Shown piece after piece: positions 1 through 12,477 of a stretch of DNA of 64,000 nt. The notes under the pieces were generated by a model. It had not been told where the DNA came from, did no database searches, and saw only the letters and a program-made list of their open reading frames with translations. Numbering within the stretch: the first letter of the stretch is position 1; the number at the start of each line of letters is the position of its first letter. The translations under genes were made by a program, and so were the position numbers. The stretch lies in assembly GCA_022813625.1 (NCBI GenBank), contig JAKLMB010000025.1:1-64000 (forward strand), in the 5' to 3' direction. This DNA comes from Aaosphaeria pasadenensis. Taxonomy: Eukaryota > Ascomycota > Dothideomycetes > Pleosporales.

Positions 1-33
1 AATCTACAATATTCGGTGGTGGTGGTGGGGGGG

Positions 34-67
34 TGGCCAGCTCACTGATGTGGCCAGCTTACTGATC
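34..67. repeat. 17-bp tandem direct repeat, two copies
   Basis: Two adjacent 17-bp units beginning TGGCCAGCT differ at only two positions. They directly follow a GGT/G-rich tract. No function is apparent. Confidence 0.7.
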
Positions 68-2291
68 AAACACGTTATCACACCGAAGCTAACAATCTCC
101 GTAGCCTTCATGCAAAACACTCCTCGAGCCCTTATTCCGTGCCCGAACAGCCGTTTCCGCCTGCCTTTCACCGTAAGCGAGAGTACCCCAGAACATGAAT
201 TGTGAGGGGACATTGATTTTGCAGCCAGCACACATTTACTTCCCCACCGTGCGACGCATGCTCATACATGCAAACTCTCCCTTTCGTTCCGCTGCGTTGA
301 AATCCAGACCTGTCGCGGCTGCCTGCACAGCGTTGAATGTCGACTGACAGTTGCTGAGCGGATGTTTGAGGCTTCCGCTTGCGGACTAACCTCGCGCTCT
401 TAGACCACCGGCCCTATGTGATTCTTCTTTTCTTAGCAAGCTGACGTTGTGTCGCATGTATATGGATGGAAGTCTTTCGCGAGAGAGACCCTGTGCAACG
501 CGCGACCAACCCACGCTACGTCGAACATTGATTGCATTGCCGACCAGGACCACTTGCCCCCTGTCCGGGGTTGTTCTAGGATTTCGCATCATTGGGCAGC
601 ACAAATGCGAGCCGTATACAACGGATGCTGTACGGAGTACTTTTGGTGTGTTGTAACTTTATTTCTTTGCGACTTTCTTGAAAGGCATATGGGTTCGTTC
701 GGCGCCTGTGAGGGTCGAAGCCAGCTGAGTCCGACGAGCGCTGTCCATACAAAGTTGCCAATCTGTCAAGATCGGCATGTTTCGCCCATATACTTGCAGT
801 AATAGCTACATACGCGCCCTGGTCGAGTTCCCTCGCTTATGACGGCCAACTGTACTTGTCTACCGGCCCTACGATTGTTGCAAGGCCAGCTTCACACCGT
901 TCTGGAGGGATTGCTCCTGGTTGCTGTTGCTGCATCTAACATCCCATCCCATCCTATTGCAAGCTGAACTCGCCGTTCTATCTTCGGGACCTCCGCTTTT
1001 CAACATCCTCGTACATACCTACATGAGAGCAAGTAACACAACTACCGGCTGACTGACCACGTACATGGCTACATACATACATGACGCCAGTCTGTACTTG
1101 CAACCCACGCGAACGGATATAGGTCCCTCTCACTCGGGTTCCCCATGCACATACATGTCCACGCCTCCATACATCATACATACATGATGTGTATTCTAGT
1201 TACAGCATAGGAATCGCGACCCGGTACCCCTGTTCCTGAACCCTTTTCCTTTACTCCCCCAATCACTCACGGATCGTATCGCCCAATCACAACACCTCAC
1301 CCTGTTGAGCATCCGGCCGCCTCCATCCACCCACAGCAGCAAAGGCCCGGCCCTCCCTCCCTTCCTCCCATGCCTCCAACCAACCATGCAGTAAGCATGC
1401 CATGACAAGACAAAAAACCCGCTCTGGAGAAAACGGAGCAAGCACCACGGGCGCCGCGGACCATCCCCCTCGCCGTCCCCGACGTCGTCGCTCCGCTCCG
1501 CTCCGTTCTGCGCGAGGCATAGGCACCTATGTATGTACGTGCAAACAGACGCACTCGCACATACACACATACATACACACAGTATGTACCGCATCACGCA
1601 CACCATCCATCCCTCTACCCTAACGAGCTGGCCACAGCCAGGAAAAATGGTAACACGACATGACCGTCCCCTCCCTTCCCCCGTCGTTCATACATGCCTA
1701 TGCACAAACGCACGCATGCCCATTTGAACGCTTCCCCCTCCGCTTGCTTGCGTGCGTTGCGTTGCGTCCCTGGCTGCTCCTAATACGACAAAAAGCCGTT
1801 TAGTTAAGATGGGCCTGGTGGCGTTTGCTTCGTGCAACTGAGGAGGCCCGGTGCTCTGGGTCCTCCCTGCCACCCGCCCTCTTCTGTCTTGATTCGATGT
1901 GAGGAGTTCCCAAGTTGAGGAAGCAATAAGGCCAAGAGTCTCCGGATGAGGAAGGAGATGAGAATTTGGTGGTTGAGAGAGGAAAGGTGGGGTTCGAGAT
2001 GGTCGGGAGAGACGGGATTGCGGGAAATGGGCAAGTGGATGATGTTCTGCTCATACCAAGCGGTTTTCGGGTTTGATACTACAGTGCGCCGGGGAGGGAC
2101 GGGAGTGATGAGCAAGTAGGTTGAGTTGCGGTCGAGCAACTCTGAGCTCGCTGTGGGTTTTCCTACTGGTCCACTCAAGATTAGATGGATCAATTTGTCG
2201 CCAGAGAGGCGGATATTGTGGGCGGAAAAGCCGATCAGTCATGGTGGGCAGGTCGTTGGACATCATGGCTCCAGCTACACACTGTGCAAAC
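68..2291. other. Gene-free stretch with TACA microsatellites
   Basis: No ORF here resembles a known protein. Long open frames at 1196-1606 and 1804-2193 fall in C/T- or purine-biased sequence and translate to low-complexity, Cys/Arg-rich products, so I do not call them. Short runs of TACA/CATA repeats occur around 1014-1084, 1160-1185 and 1555-1580. The segment 1800-2290 lies just downstream of the broken kinase gene and may include its 3' untranslated region. Confidence 0.5.
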
Positions 2292-4053
2292 TCAAACCAT
2301 CACCAGCTTCTCTCGTTGGATGGCTTGTTCAAATGCAACAATAAATGCATCGTAGAGGCAATTTATGCCAACAACTGAGCCGACCGTGCCGGTCCACAGC
2401 TCTCCACTTTGCCTTGGGAACAGCAGACCACGCAACCGTTCGGCAAGGCCCTTCAACGACTCGAACTCGGGCCCAAACTCCGCGAGAACATTCCCAAAGC
2501 TGTCTTCAGCCATATCGGATGTCTTGAGCCTTGCTGAGTCCGCCAATGACCCTTGATTCCACTCCCTCAGCCTGCTTTCCACGGGCGGGTAATCCTTCTG
2601 CTTCACTATGACGACCCACAGCAGGACGTAGAGGAAGGATTCCAGATCATGACGGTAGGTATGGATTCGTCTCAACAAGACGCCAATGGCCATGAACGGA
2701 CGCATGCCTGTCGCCCCACCTGGCTTCCGTGGCCCTCCTTCTGCCACGTTGATTGCGACGTCGAGGTCGATCAAGATGCCATGAGGATCACCCGGACGTT
2801 GAGGGCGCGAGATAAGGATATTCCACGCGGAAATGTCCTGGTGGAGGGACCTTGGCGTCCTGGAAAAGCGATCGGTGTGCCCTTACGGCGTCACGCAGCG
2901 CGAGAAGTAATTCAAGTCGGGTTGCGAAGAATTGGAGCGGTCGGCCTATGGGAGAGGTTACTACGCAGGTGAAGATGCGGTTCTGAAACGGCGTTTTGGT
3001 GGGTGTGACTAGCTTCGAGATGTTTGGTTCCTCTCCCGAGTTTGCGACTTTGGGTGGTGTATCGATCTCGTTATGCAATGGTGCAAGTTCATAGTACGGT
3101 CCGAAGTGAAGCCCTCGTCGTACATTGGCGGTGCTTTCGATGTCTCGATGCCAGTGCAGCGATACAATACCCCATGCCTTCTTCTGCATGGCAAGATTTA
3201 GCATCTCTTCTTCCGGGCGTCGATCAGCGGGACGCCATTTGAATTTGATCACGTAGTCCCACTGAGAACGCCCAGGTGACTTGGCCTGGTAACACGTAGT
3301 TCCCTGACCAACGAGATCGTCAGAAAGGGCTATAGTTTTATCTTCCAGGTACAACTTTTGCAGGCCAGACGAAGCGTTATCATCAAGAGTTACAAAGCTG
3401 CCATTCTCGTCCTTTTCGACGACACTACTCATTCCTAGATCCAAGTCTGACATTGAGCGACAGCTCAGTATCATGGCAAGGAACCTTTGCGGATTGTCCT
3501 GGATATTGAATGCTTGGCATATCCATATACCAGATCTATCGAATACCCACACCTCTAACTGGTACTTGTAGATGTGTAAACCATATAAATACATCCGGAG
3601 AGGTTGGTGAATGAATATCTTGCTCGCATGAGTGCAGAGTGCCAAAAGCCCGTCTCGGTAAGCAGTGGAGTCGTCCTGGCAGAAATAGGCAACGCACTGG
3701 ACGTCTTGCCAGGATTGGTTAACTTGTTTGCCAGAAGGAGTTAGAAAGAGATTTGCTCCGTTGCTGGACGACTCGGTATACCATGACCAGCGCTGCGAGT
3801 CAGGATTTTGTGAAGACACTTTTGAGAACCATGGCAGGAATTGGAGTGGAGGTGGAAGAGGTGATGTTATTAAGTATTGTGCAGCTATGTCCTCGCACGA
3901 TTTCAGTAGTGCATCGCCCCGACACAGCACGAATTGGCTGGTGGGAGGGAGATGAATGCAGCCTCTGATGTTGTCGAACATGTCCTCGAGAGCTTCGTTA
4001 TCGTCAGAAATTGTGCTCAAGACGAGTGACTGGGAACTACCAGATGTCGCCAT
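2292..4053 (-). pseudogene. FunK1-type fungal protein kinase, frameshifted
   Basis: Two overlapping minus-strand frames together make one FunK1 (fungal-type protein kinase) domain of about 590 residues. The upstream frame (ATG at 4053; the open frame itself runs to 4101 from a GTG) carries the nucleotide-binding lobe, including the beta-3 lysine in VIKFKW, an acidic EEEMLN helix, and the segment ALRDAVRAHRSLFQDAKV. The downstream frame carries LHQDISAWNILI, the catalytic loop with the active-site Asp, then LIDLDVA in place of DFG, then FMAIGVLL and HTYRHDLESFLYVLLW, which are hallmark FunK1 strings, and a normal C-terminus. The two halves are out of register by one base at the GGG of 2846-2848 on the plus strand, which adds one C to the coding strand. 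A splice-based rescue is not visible. It is either a recent pseudogene or a one-base sequence error. FunK1 genes are often multicopy and accessory in fungi. Confidence 0.85.
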
Positions 4054-7000
4054 CGTGAACAGACAGCTGATTTCGTCAATTGGGCTGGTGTTACAAGTCA
4101 CTGCCTATTGTTGGTTGAAGCCTACTGTGGCAGGTTTGGATGGAGGATGAGTTTGGGCCATTGTTAACTAGATCCGTGCGCTCATACTTGTGCCCAATCA
4201 ATTTTACTTCATACAAAGCAAAATAGAGAACATAACTAAAATGATGGAGTCTTCTAAGGGGATTTTTATTCTTAACCTTACTGTATCGCTGTCACTGATT
4301 GTCGAGGAAGGGATTTGAGGCTCGGAAAAGACCACGTAGAGGGTTATTAAGCTTGACTACGAGGTAGCTAGGTACGCCTCAAATTCGACAAGAAGAATAA
4401 TTTGAATCACTTCAAGACTCGTAACATTGAAAGTTCTGAATAGATTCCCTTTTTCGAGGACAGTGTAAATTTAGTCATAATTAATGTGGTCTAAGTCATC
4501 GCCAAACCGACGAAAACCAACTATCCTAGTGAAATATACTCTAAGAGCGGATTCGCCTTAATAGCGAAAGTATTATAAACTTATTGTAGGAAATCTTGCA
4601 AGTTTTTTTTTTTTCAAGAGTGTACCTTTTACCTATCTACGCCCGGCAGGACATACGCCCGGAGGGTACTCCGTAATAAGAATAGAATGGAGGAAGGAAA
4701 TCCATGCGCAGTCCATGTAGGTATCGTTCCTGACTTCCCTATTCGACACGGGGATTTATGTGTCATTTTCTTCTCATGAATGCAGTTGGGGGGACCATGT
4801 TGCTTGGTTCAAAGCGATGTGTGTTTAGTGTGTTTATGTGGTCTCAATTGGAAATGGTCCGACGACATTGGTAGAGGAGAAGTAGGGAAGCAGGTTTGGC
4901 AGTCTATGATGGGATTTTCTACGCACTCGACCTCTCATGATGCTTCGGGGATAAACAATTGCAATATCCTTCATCAAGACGTTCTCCCCCGTTCTGTTCT
5001 CGGAAAAAATCACGGATATGACCCTCCGCGCGCATGCGTGGGGGTAAGCAAGCCGTAGGGTAGATATTACCTACACAATCACGACGGACTATCCATTACG
5101 ACAGATTCTTCACATGGTCCAATCACGCCTGCAAACTCGAGCTATCTTGGGCCGAGGTTCTATTCCCTACGCCGCCCTCGTATGCATGTATGTGCGTGAT
5201 GGCGCGAGTGAGAAGCTTCCGCAGTGTCTCAGTTGGCCTTGTTCGTACTGAAGCCTGGCTGTGGGGTTCCTCCGATTCTGGTACGGAACAGGGGACGTTT
5301 TCATGCGGCGAGACCAGGGCGTATGTATGTAGTGGTAAATTTTCTTTTACAGGTACTTGTTCTGAGGCGAAGCGAAAATCTCGCTTGGGAAAATAGGTGT
5401 TGCATATGTGAGGTGTTTGTTTTTGGGAAGGATTTACGGGGATGGGATTTATGGAACGAGGGTGAGGATGCTGGAGAGGCTGAGAGGCGTGTGATGTACG
5501 GTAAGGTTGTCGGATCTTTTAGGCCTTTTGGGATGGATGATGTTGTTTGATGAAGACTACATAGTATGTTGCATGGGTAGGATTCAAGACGAGAGCCATT
5601 CACGCGAAATTGTTCAGCTGGAATCGGTGCTGGTGTGTAAAACTCAACCACCTGTGACATGCAGCGTGGGATGCTGTATCATTTGCACGTCTAGACTTTT
5701 CAATTGCCAGTGGACTCGAGATTATGTTGTAGGATTAATGAATAAAATATCAAAGATTACATCTAAAACTACCTTTCTATTTTATCGGCATTTCGAGTAG
5801 ATTATACCATTAGAAAAGATTACGGCAGCTCTCGATTGTATGCGCAACATTGGGAATAGATTTGGAGTAAACAATAGATCGATATGGAAACACTTGTTCC
5901 CGATAGTTTGTTCCGCATGTTGTATCGATATTCAATGTCGCAAAAAAATCAATTACTCCTATTGAGGCACTGTTTGAAAAATTCCCCCTACAGAACAAAT
6001 GCACAACTCAATGAAATTATATTGTATTTATCAGAATAATACATGACTGAGTCAAGACATTCGTAGCGGCCATCCAAAGTAATCCTCGGTGTAGTACCAG
6101 GTAAGGTCTACCATTCTAGTAAACGGTCCATCGCTCTGATCAACGGTCTATCCAATGATTCTGATGGAAAGGGTCCTCGGCAATGCCTATTGGCCCAAGC
6201 AGATCTTTCATAACTCAACGCATCGCGGAATACCAATCTCATTGGACATGTTGCGACTTGCCAATCAATATCTCGATTTCTTTCCAACCAATATGAGTTT
6301 CGCCGATAGAGCCGAACTCTAGAAAGTTTGACAGTAAACGTTTGTGAACATCGTTAAACGGGCCAGCGAAGTTCCGGGGCAGAGTCCTAACTGTCTACAG
6401 TAACAGAACGTGTTGCTCACAATCTCGCGCGCCGCATCGCTTAGATTGGCATAGCAGGAAGGCCGGGAACTAAGCGAGGGACGACGTTTTTCACCGACGT
6501 GAGGCGCCTGGATTAAAATAGGATCAGGTTAGGATTTGCGCGATGTGGCGGGCTGAACGTTGGTGACCGACCCTGGGATGATTTGCACAACAGGCCCGAA
6601 ACGTTCTGGGGAGGGGGCAACTGGGGGGTTGGGCTTGGGCGTCTTCTGAGGCTGGCCTCTGCCGGTGGTGCCGTCGAGTCTCCTTGCGGTAAGTGTCTTA
6701 CTCTGTCCAGCAGGACAGGGTGAGGCGAGTCACGGTGGCCATTTTGGTCGGCGACGTAAAATGGATAGATGGTCTGCATCTTCGCGAGGGTTCCGGCGCT
6801 GCCTTCTTTGGGAAATCCATGTCGCATCGCCATTTTCCCAAGATCTTCGGCCGAAGCAACAATGAAGATCATGAAGAAATCGCAAGACGGTTGTATCTGA
6901 GTCAAGGGCTTCGCTAGGCCTGGGCACATTCGTCGTGGAAGATGGTGTCGCAAGGTCGTGTCGCAAAGTCGAGCCACGGCGCTCTGGGTCTTTAGTCGTG

Positions 7001-9087
7001 TCCACGTCGGACAACTTGAGCGAAGGTACGGTGTACATTGCAGCATATGGCTCTCAAGCTCAAGCAAATGTATCTGTACCTACGCACAGTAGAGTTGCGA
7101 GTAGGCAAAGCTGGTTCAAATACAAAGCAGTTTTGCGATTGTTTTCTGCGGATGCAGATAGATACCTTTGCTGCAAAAATAACTGTTTAACAACACATTT
7201 TGTCATCAGATGTACACTTCAATTTGGTGTAGTTCTAGTATCGCTTGCCATCTCTTCTGTAGAACAAATACATCTTGATTCTTTACATGTTCTCACCTTA
7301 TCTTGCGACGAGTTCCCTGCGTGAAGCCCAGCTCATTCGAAGCCCATTCTATCGTGGACGACGTCGATCGGCTTGAGGCGCCTCTCATACAGCACAATGA
7401 TAGCGTTCAATGTATTCAAACCTCTATCGAATTCATACGATCGTCTACATAGGTGCGAGCATGTAATTTTGAACCTGCTGGAGAACGCCCTGTCCATACA
7501 ATAGATGTTTTTGTGATCTGGGACGTTGGACCAATGCCAACTGAGTGGTTCTTTCATCCTCTCAGAACAGGAAGCCTGAAGTCTGACGTTAGCACCTTGA
7601 TATCACTCGACTCCACGTCTTTCTCCAAAGCCTGAGCGAGTATGTTACGATCCGGCGATGAGCTCTCCTGCCGCAGTAAGCAGTATGGGCTCCAGGGTTT
7701 CGTCAGTGACAACGGACGAGGCTTTCGTAGTATTAGAAGCAATTTATAACTTGAAAGTGGCTACTCGTTCTTCTTCTCTGCTCTTTCTTAGAGGGTAGTA
7801 CTGCAGTACATTTCTATAGCTGTAAGCACTGGATCTTCGTTGGAGAGAGCCGAAGTCTTTAAGGTGTCATCGACACGTTGAGCGTCTTCGAGGACCGTAG
7901 ATATCTTTTCAAAGTGAAGTCATCCTTTACATGTACACGTTCAAGCGACAAGCATCGACTTCATTTTCTACTTAAAGATGAAAGCATATTACAAACAACA
8001 TTCGCATTCCCTCAAAGTGTGTGGTGCTTCTACGCTAAGGTTTGTCACTTCATCGGGGCCATATCGTGAAGGGTTACTTTCACTCAGAAGATTCTGCGGA
8101 TTATCCGGTTCTAAAAAGAATTCTCCTAATTACATGTATGTGATCGGGAACAGATTTTGTAGTTTCTATATAAAATATTGTGTTTAATACTTCATTTAAG
8201 AAAAGAAACTTACTTAATGGTGTAATTTCCTTTGGACTAATTCCATGCCGACTTATCAAATATAATGACTCTTTCTCTTTCTACATCGAATTTCCTTGCA
8301 TAATGCGTAAATGATGCGTGAACAACTGTCATTTCCAGCATAATCGTGGTTGAATATGAGCAACCCTTACAAAGATATGGTAACGAACAGTGGATAAAAC
8401 ATGGACCACTGCACCATTGCTTTGCTCCACGATGAAGAAGCAAAGTATGCAATTCTACCAAGCACTACACAAATACTTTCATACACATTTCAATCAGTCT
8501 ACTTCGGAGAGGTTTTTCTTCCATGAATACACGTACGGAAAGCTTGGGAGAGAAAGAGGGTTCAATATGAATGAAAGGATGCTGTGGAATCGACTCTTAT
8601 ATTCGTAGCCTATGTATTCGTCTTTGATTCGGAGCTTTTCATGATCAAGAGATAGTGAATGAAACTTTATCTACTACTATTGACCTGCTTTGCGCAAACA
8701 TAGACTCATCTTTGATTGATTAAGGTCCTGAAGTAATGGATACTTAGCGTTCAATATTGAATGCAACGCAATGACTTGGGAGTGGGAAGAAACAAAACTA
8801 AAAATGGACGTGGATGATGATATTACTAGATGTGTATACACAATAACTCATGCCCAATGCTCAACGGACCAATATCGTACAGTACCCTCACCAATTCTCT
8901 AGTTCTTTTACATTTCTTGTCATGAGCATTGTAGCTTGACGTCCTCTACACAGTGTTCATAACTCCTTGTTGTACATTCGTGTATACCTCGGATCGTACA
9001 TCGTATGGCTACATATTTACAAAACGATACAATGAAATTCTCTACTACCACCCCGTCTCTTCTAACTCTTGCTTCGCGTCGAACACT
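4054..9087. other. 5-kb gene-poor region
   Basis: I find no protein family match, tRNA or intact transposon here. The base composition alternates between AT-rich stretches (about 4200-4650, 5700-6050, 8100-9000) and more balanced ones. The longest frame is 6513-7067 on the minus strand (184 codons). It has a Pro/Arg-rich second half and overlaps an equally long frame in another register, so it is not convincing. Terminal inverted repeats or a transposase signature were not seen. The region may contain decayed repeats too divergent to recognise by eye. Confidence 0.45.
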
Positions 9088-12000
9088 CTATTCCAACCCT
9101 GAAAGAAACTCTTTCTGCACCTTATCTCCGGTCCTTGGCATGGTCCTGATTGCATCAACAGTCTTAGGAGCCAGTTTTTCAAGAGTCTCTCGTGGCCAAC
9201 CGCCTTGATCGGGATCATAGCCAATTCCGTTGTCTTGATCTCTTCGGGCCTTTGCGTATGACGCTGCAAGTACCACTAGGGTTCTGTACCTAGGCATGAT
9301 GGTTTTCCTATCCACTTCAGCACGTCGGATGTCCATCCATGAATACCCTCGGAGTTCTCTGCGCATGTAGTAAGGGCTCAGTTTTCGCCATCCCGGGAAA
9401 GCTGGAATGAGGTATGCTTCGCAAGTCGCGAAAGCTTCTAAGTTGTGTCCGCGCTGAGCGAGCGCCCGTATGAATTCGTTCCATGTAAGGTTGTCGAGGA
9501 TGTAACCGCTTGTAAGAAGGGATCTTATGGTCCTTTGAGCCTGCTTGAAAGCCGCTTCGGTCTTTTGCATGAAAAGGCTTCGCATGTAAATACGAGTGGC
9601 GCGGTGGAGAACTTGTCGGCGGCTGCGCGAAATGGTAGGATTCTCCATTTTATCTCTGACAGCCGGGTCAAGCAAGGAGCTAAATTGCACCGTAGGACCT
9701 GCTGGCTCAACAACCTGAGCAAGGGTTTTGACGAGCTTGTCGGCCTGTCTGCGAGCTAAGTGGAAGCATTTAGCGACCTCATCATGTTCCCCGGCTCGAA
9801 AGTGTGCTTCCATGATTGCGACGAGTAGGCCAATTGGGGCCTCGTACCCATTATCGTCTGTCTTTGCCATTGAAGCGGCCTCAAATAGCTCTTTGCAGAT
9901 CTCGTAGGCACCACGAGTGTTATACAATAGGATCAAAAGCCCAAAATACCCATCTGGAACATTGTGTGCCCTTGAATCCACAAATCTTTGATGACGCGGC
10001 TCACGCCTAGCAACCTCAGATTCTGAGTCGTTGAGCAAAACTTCCCGCAATGATGTTTCCACCTCGATCAAACGCTCTCTCTTTTCATCGTCTTTCAGCT
10101 CGGCAAGCTTCTCAAACTCCGCCATGCCTAGTGCATGCAGTGAAGAAAGTCGAGAGCTCGGCGTTTGTGGGACATTGCGTCCGATCATTCGTCGGTGAGC
10201 GTGCAGTGCTCGATGAAATTGTCGCTCTCGAATAAATCCAGCAATGACAAGGGAGTAGTGAAACGCATGGACTCGTATGTTGTTTTGTGGCATTGTGACA
10301 CGGAGAATCTTGTATGCTGCATTTGTCTGCTTGACTTCAATCAGTGAACGCATGAGAGCACCATACGTCCACGTGTCCAGTGGTATCGATTTGTCGAGCA
10401 TCTCTCGGTAAAGTCGTCGACTGGAGGGAACGTCACCCAGCAGTGCATGATGATTGATGAGCAGGTTCCATACATGGGTGAGATCCCCTTTCAGAGAACC
10501 AGCACGTTGTTCTTCAAGCATGGTACGAGCGATTATCTCTGCGCCTTCCGCGTCACCGGAAGATAAAGAGGCATGGACGTAACCCGCCCTTGCCCTTGTG
10601 TTTGTTCGTACAGGGACCTGAAGCTGCTCGGCTTTGGAATGAATTGACTCGAATGCCTCGACGTCGCCTCTTGCTGCACAAAGGTCAAGTAGGGGACCAA
10701 ATGTCTTCACATCTGGAGCAACGCCTGCGTCCAAGATGCGGTTGAAACAGTCAATGGCCCCATCGAGGTCGTCTGCGCGTGCGTAGGCGAGAAGAAGAAC
10801 GTTCCAACAGCCAACATCCGGTTCCAGCCCAAACTCTTGAGAGATGCGTTTGAATTGTGTTTCGGCACCCTGTACATCCGCTCGCCTTGCATATGCAAAA
10901 ATCAGACTAGAGAGGCTCTTGAGTCCTTGGTTTGTCGATTCGAGGGGTAATGCATCGAAATACCGATGGACTTTGCTAACTTCTCCGTGCTCGGCATGAA
11001 ATATCAAGAGATACCGGAGGATCTCTTTTGGCAGACGTTCATTGGGGTAGAAGATACTCGCATCATTGAGCAGGTTGTCTATTCCAGCAGATCTTGCAGT
11101 GTGACTACCGTGATGGCCGGCTTGCAATATCAACTTTCTTAATAATTCCCAACTTGGCCGGTCTCGAGGATTGGTACTTGCGATGCACTTTTCCCGATAC
11201 TGTTCGTACAATGCCATGAATACCTTTCGCTGGTTTCTATACTCCCTGTATCGCGGAATGCTGAGGAATAATCCAATGGCATATTTGTAAAGACGAGCGG
11301 AGGGAAGTCCAAGATTATCCAGCTTACTGAACAACCCAATGAAGTATGTCCAGATAAAATCATCGTCTGCTCTATGAACGTCGAGTATTTGAGTCATAGC
11401 CTCTGGCGCAAGGCCTTCCAACATGAAAGCAAGCGCATTTTGATTCTCTATAGTTGACGTCCATTCATGTCGATACTGCTCCACGTATTGAAGAAATGAG
11501 TCCAGGTGACCGCGAAGATATGGCAGCTCAGAGACGGTTCCCCATGCTAATTTATGGTCGCCCCTTTTGCGAGAATGAGCGGAAAGCCAATGTCCGATTT
11601 GGAATTTACGATTCTGTGTGCATTGTAGGAATGCCTTGCATACACGCATGCTGAGCTCCCATTTGTTCCTCTGCACGATACGCTGGAGGATTTGGTCGGT
11701 GCCGATATCGATGCTGACAGCTCGAGCTGCAGCCTCTTCTTGCAATTGCACCGCAGAACCAATGAGTTCAAGTGAAAGGTGAGCGGACACGGCAATTCGG
11801 TACGCTGTTCCCCCACGATGTTCTATAGGCAAGGCGTTGAAGATTTGCAACACGCGATTTGCGTCAATCGAATCCTCTGCCGAGGCAAGGAAATCAAGAA
11901 GCTCTTTTTGTAAATGAGGGGCGCGGCTGCGCTCAGGAATGGCCGAGTATAATCGCCATGCCAAATCTTGCATCCCCTGCACCCCAGAAGATAGAAGCTC

Positions 12001-12477
12001 CTTGAGCGCGTCCGGTGCCGACAAGCGCAACAGATCCTCCCTCATTCCTTCTTCCAGTTCATCTCCTGCCAAGTTTATTGCTTCCGCTACTGCTTCTTTC
12101 GCCCCCCATTGTGTGGTTGAGAAGTGGCGAATAGAATTCCTATGCGATTGGAGCTTCCGCCGAGAGCGAACCGTGTTCGAGTCAACCGTTGATATCCGTT
12201 TGAGCAATGCCAATGTCTTTGCTGGATATAAGAAATCGAATAGGAGCCCGCCGTCCGGTTGAGAGTGCCTGCCGTGTTTGCTAGGGTCGTGATAGTCGAC
12301 GTCACCATTTTCATAACCCAGCGTGGAAACGGACGTCCACCAATTGGATATATTATGGTCGCTCGGACTATGATGCCAGATGGACGACAGCGGACGACGA
12401 CTGGAGAGAGACCGATTCGATTTTCGCAAGAGCTGGCGCCCTCCGGTTTCGAGGCATGTCGAAGCCCGCTCAAGCAT
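9088..12477 (-). CDS. PPR protein, Cya5-like mitochondrial translation regulator
   Basis: This single-exon gene encodes 1129 residues. The start at 12477 gives an N-terminus beginning MLERASTCLETGGRQLLR, which matches how Cya5-type proteins of filamentous fungi start; the open frame continues to 12513 but only from a GTG. The N-terminal 60 residues are rich in Arg, Ser and hydroxylated residues and lack acids, as expected for a mitochondrial presequence. The centre (roughly residues 480-750) holds pentatricopeptide repeats of about 35 residues, such as the unit with PDVGCWNVLLLAYARADDLDGA and the next with PDVKTFGPLLDLCAARGD. PPR arrays bind single-stranded RNA. Cya5 proteins promote translation or stability of a mitochondrial mRNA (COX1 in the Neurospora and yeast work). 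The match to Cya5 rests on N-terminal pattern and size. Another PPR subfamily is possible. It is transcribed divergently from SRP68. Confidence 0.85.
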   Translation of the reverse strand: MLERASTCLETGGRQLLRKSNRSLSSRRPLSSIWHHSPSDHNISNWWTSVSTLGYENGDVDYHDPSKHGRHSQPDGGLLFDFLYPAKTLALLKRISTVDSNTVRSRRKLQSHRNSIRHFSTTQWGAKEAVAEAINLAGDELEEGMREDLLRLSAPDALKELLSSGVQGMQDLAWRLYSAIPERSRAPHLQKELLDFLASAEDSIDANRVLQIFNALPIEHRGGTAYRIAVSAHLSLELIGSAVQLQEEAAARAVSIDIGTDQILQRIVQRNKWELSMRVCKAFLQCTQNRKFQIGHWLSAHSRKRGDHKLAWGTVSELPYLRGHLDSFLQYVEQYRHEWTSTIENQNALAFMLEGLAPEAMTQILDVHRADDDFIWTYFIGLFSKLDNLGLPSARLYKYAIGLFLSIPRYREYRNQRKVFMALYEQYREKCIASTNPRDRPSWELLRKLILQAGHHGSHTARSAGIDNLLNDASIFYPNERLPKEILRYLLIFHAEHGEVSKVHRYFDALPLESTNQGLKSLSSLIFAYARRADVQGAETQFKRISQEFGLEPDVGCWNVLLLAYARADDLDGAIDCFNRILDAGVAPDVKTFGPLLDLCAARGDVEAFESIHSKAEQLQVPVRTNTRARAGYVHASLSSGDAEGAEIIARTMLEEQRAGSLKGDLTHVWNLLINHHALLGDVPSSRRLYREMLDKSIPLDTWTYGALMRSLIEVKQTNAAYKILRVTMPQNNIRVHAFHYSLVIAGFIRERQFHRALHAHRRMIGRNVPQTPSSRLSSLHALGMAEFEKLAELKDDEKRERLIEVETSLREVLLNDSESEVARREPRHQRFVDSRAHNVPDGYFGLLILLYNTRGAYEICKELFEAASMAKTDDNGYEAPIGLLVAIMEAHFRAGEHDEVAKCFHLARRQADKLVKTLAQVVEPAGPTVQFSSLLDPAVRDKMENPTISRSRRQVLHRATRIYMRSLFMQKTEAAFKQAQRTIRSLLTSGYILDNLTWNEFIRALAQRGHNLEAFATCEAYLIPAFPGWRKLSPYYMRRELRGYSWMDIRRAEVDRKTIMPRYRTLVVLAASYAKARRDQDNGIGYDPDQGGWPRETLEKLAPKTVDAIRTMPRTGDKVQKEFLSGLE

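Noticed and set aside
1196..1606. 136-codon minus-strand frame with many Cys and Arg
   Set aside because: It runs over TACA/CACA microsatellite and C-rich DNA, and alternative frames there are just as open.
2788..2860. An intron joining the two kinase frames
   Set aside because: The only GT..AG pair near the switch (GTCCCTCCACCAG) is 13 nt and would delete conserved catalytic-loop residues.
6513..7067. 184-codon minus-strand frame in the gene-poor region
   Set aside because: Second half is Pro/Arg/Ser-rich, an equally long frame overlaps in another register, and no domain is recognisable.
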